NCBI GenBank assembly: GCA_035497735.1
Contig: DATJCX010000011.1
Coordinates: forward strand, 1-13,559
Direction: 5' to 3'
From: Brumimicrobium sp035497735
Lineage (GTDB): Bacteria > Bacteroidota > Bacteroidia > Flavobacteriales_D > Crocinitomicaceae
Length of the DNA stretch: 13,559 nt
Shown: positions 13,201 to 13,559 of the stretch, one piece after another
Position numbering within the stretch: the stretch's first letter is position 1
Layout: each line of letters begins with the position of its first letter
The notes under the pieces: model-generated
Told to the model about the DNA's origin: nothing
Database searches by the model: none
Seen by the model: the letters and a program-made list of their open reading frames with translations, nothing else
Program-made: the position numbers and the translations under genes

Positions 13201-13559
13201 CAGCAATCGGCGGAACAGGAAACTATACCTTTACATGGCCTTCTGGAAATACTTCGGCAACAGAAACAGATTTAGCAGCGGGAACCTATACCGTCATCGT
13301 AACAGACGAAGACGGATGTACGGATGCTATTGACGTAGTCATCACCGAGCCAGACGCATTAACAGCTACGCTTGTTGGAACAGACTCTAACTGTGATTTA
13401 GACAACGGTTCAGCAACGGTTTCCCCTACTGGCGGAACTGGACTTTATACTTTTGTTTGGTCTTCAGGCGGAACAACAGACACAGAAACGGATCTTTCTC
13501 CAGGAGAATATTCCGTAACCATCACCGATGAAAACGGCTGTTCAATCGAAGAGGAAGTT
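10230..13559 (+). CDS. Large SprB-like surface adhesin with C-type-lectin-like domain (3' end outside window)
   Basis: A frame of exactly 1110 codons from the ATG at 10230 stays open to the right edge. Residues 1-37 are a long signal peptide (basic start, hydrophobic 19-30, LFGQS end). About 66-193 is a C-type-lectin-like domain: C70, C110, IYIGLN (124-129), FTWRDG, YTNWATGMPN, WAYINLSNGEWYN (W175) and closing C193. Residues 194-427 hold Ig-like modules. From 428 on there are nine SprB-type repeats of 74-80 aa beginning at residues 428, 508, 583, 663, 738, 818, 892, 969 and 1043. Each has a GT-x-x-YTYSWSPSGG core, a TYTVTVTDxNGC strand and usually a Cys pair. SprB of Flavobacterium is a T9SS-exported gliding adhesin; export here, and a sorting domain at the unseen C-terminus, are inferred. 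A sugar ligand is possible given the lectin-like fold. Orthology to sprB itself is not claimed. Confidence 0.88.
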   Translation, partial: MKHYTQFVSLKQVTTLLKISIWSIVLFVSANFTPLFGQSFNPNPDCDIQAIRDAALAKGLIELDNCNNDCSMFFLTPTATNPFNATGANSIANSLGATVATISSQELNDCLVDQLIALGITGNIYIGLNRHQDFNDFTWRDGNTENTYTNWATGMPNMAGGTPSWAYINLSNGEWYNSHVFAGKRGIIRVDLCPEMKVNDYAICEGKSRKIRVIPRWGSKPYTYQWNNGPTIDNQIVSPATTTSYSVLLTDRYGCTADSSLTVRVIPVIEFDTDIIQATCGENDGEIHINITNFTPGEEDEIQYSIDDGITYHETPDFTNLPPGVYKIRVRLEDCAPAKATVSVGVIGAPSANFTFSSICSGSSATPTDIEAPGGTFSFDPIPTDGATINPTTGEISNGVQGATYTVQYAVGPANCQNTHLEEVSFFNNPTPTISITHTSCNQDNGKLVITASNGNPAYSFSNDNGATFQSNGTFNDLTAGDYEIVVKDDNGCEGTAQATINVITPPTIELVSQDNVSCNGGNNGAITVQVNDGTPNYSYAWSPSGGNNATATNLTADTYTLTITDADGCTAEEEFIITEPDPLTIDNTIDVTDATCGEDNGSASVSVTGGTGNYTYSWSPNGGTAATAPDLAPGDYTVTVTDENGCSATSVSTTVGNIAPPTISLDAQTDVTFFGGNDGSATVSTTGGTPTYTYSWSPSGGNDATATGLSAGTYTVTVADDNGCTDEITVTILEPDDFEIEVTGTDSHCDLENGTATVSITSGDQDLNNYTFNWSPSGQTTLTATALTPGTYTVTVTHISGNEKEEEITIGLIEGPSITIDNQENPACNAGNDGSIEISIANGTAPYTILWSSGGNAVTETNLAAGTYTVTVTDDAGCTTHEEIILTEPDAIVLTTTSTDATCGEDNGSAEVDATGGAGNYTFVWSPNGGTDALATDLAADTYTVTVTDENGCSEEATVTINAITPPSIAIDDIENVNCFAGTDGTATVSAIGGTGNYTFTWPSGNTSATETDLAAGTYTVIVTDEDGCTDAIDVVITEPDALTATLVGTDSNCDLDNGSATVSPTGGTGLYTFVWSSGGTTDTETDLSPGEYSVTITDENGCSIEEEV

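Overview
The window looks like a chromosomal segment of a Bacteroidota bacterium, most likely of the Flavobacteriia type. The DNA is AT-rich and start codons lack strong Shine-Dalgarno sequences. Five separate sites match the Bacteroidota -7 promoter element TAnnTTTG upstream of genes. Two secreted proteins have architectures typical of the phylum: a type IX secretion (T9SS) B-type sorting domain and a SprB-repeat adhesin. No species can be named from sequence alone.

Layout: (1) 1-520 is mostly non-coding, with at most the first codons of a minus-strand gene leaving the left edge. (2) 523-1433 (minus) is a HigB/HigA toxin-antitoxin pair, toxin first, the two genes overlapping by one base in TAATG, with a promoter and a 7-bp inverted repeat that looks like its operator. 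(3) 1841-4837 (plus) is a compact surface-polysaccharide operon: GT4-type glycosyltransferase, CatB/XAT-type hexapeptide acetyltransferase, GT4 glycosyltransferase. A further GT4-like glycosyltransferase lies at 5848-7176. Between the two parts (4838-5847) is a scar region: a divergent inverted repeat around a 43-codon ORF remnant, a small gene with its own promoter, and the C-terminal third of a zeta-toxin-like kinase without start or P-loop. (4) 7188-8762 (minus) is a secreted multidomain protein with a T9SS sorting domain, convergent with the last glycosyltransferase. (5) 8864-10113 is a cluster of ten copies of a 54-61 bp palindromic, REP-like repeat in both orientations. A 94-aa GIY-YIG nuclease gene with a GTG start sits in the middle. 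(6) From 10230 to the right edge runs an uninterrupted reading frame of 1110 codons: signal peptide, C-type-lectin-like domain, Ig-like modules and at least nine SprB-type repeats. It continues beyond the window.

How the parts relate: the glycosyltransferases and acetyltransferase probably build or decorate a cell-surface glycan. The two secreted proteins are probably exported by T9SS to the same surface. The HigBA pair and the decayed zeta locus show that the cluster borders have been entered by toxin-antitoxin modules. The most unusual structure is the repeat/nuclease composite at 8864-10113. The repeat copies keep conserved ends but change their inner hairpin arms in a complementary way, and they surround a lone GIY-YIG nuclease, an arrangement reminiscent of REP/RAYT systems but with a different nuclease fold. 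The second is the ordered A/B alternation and four-unit superperiod of the SprB-type repeats.
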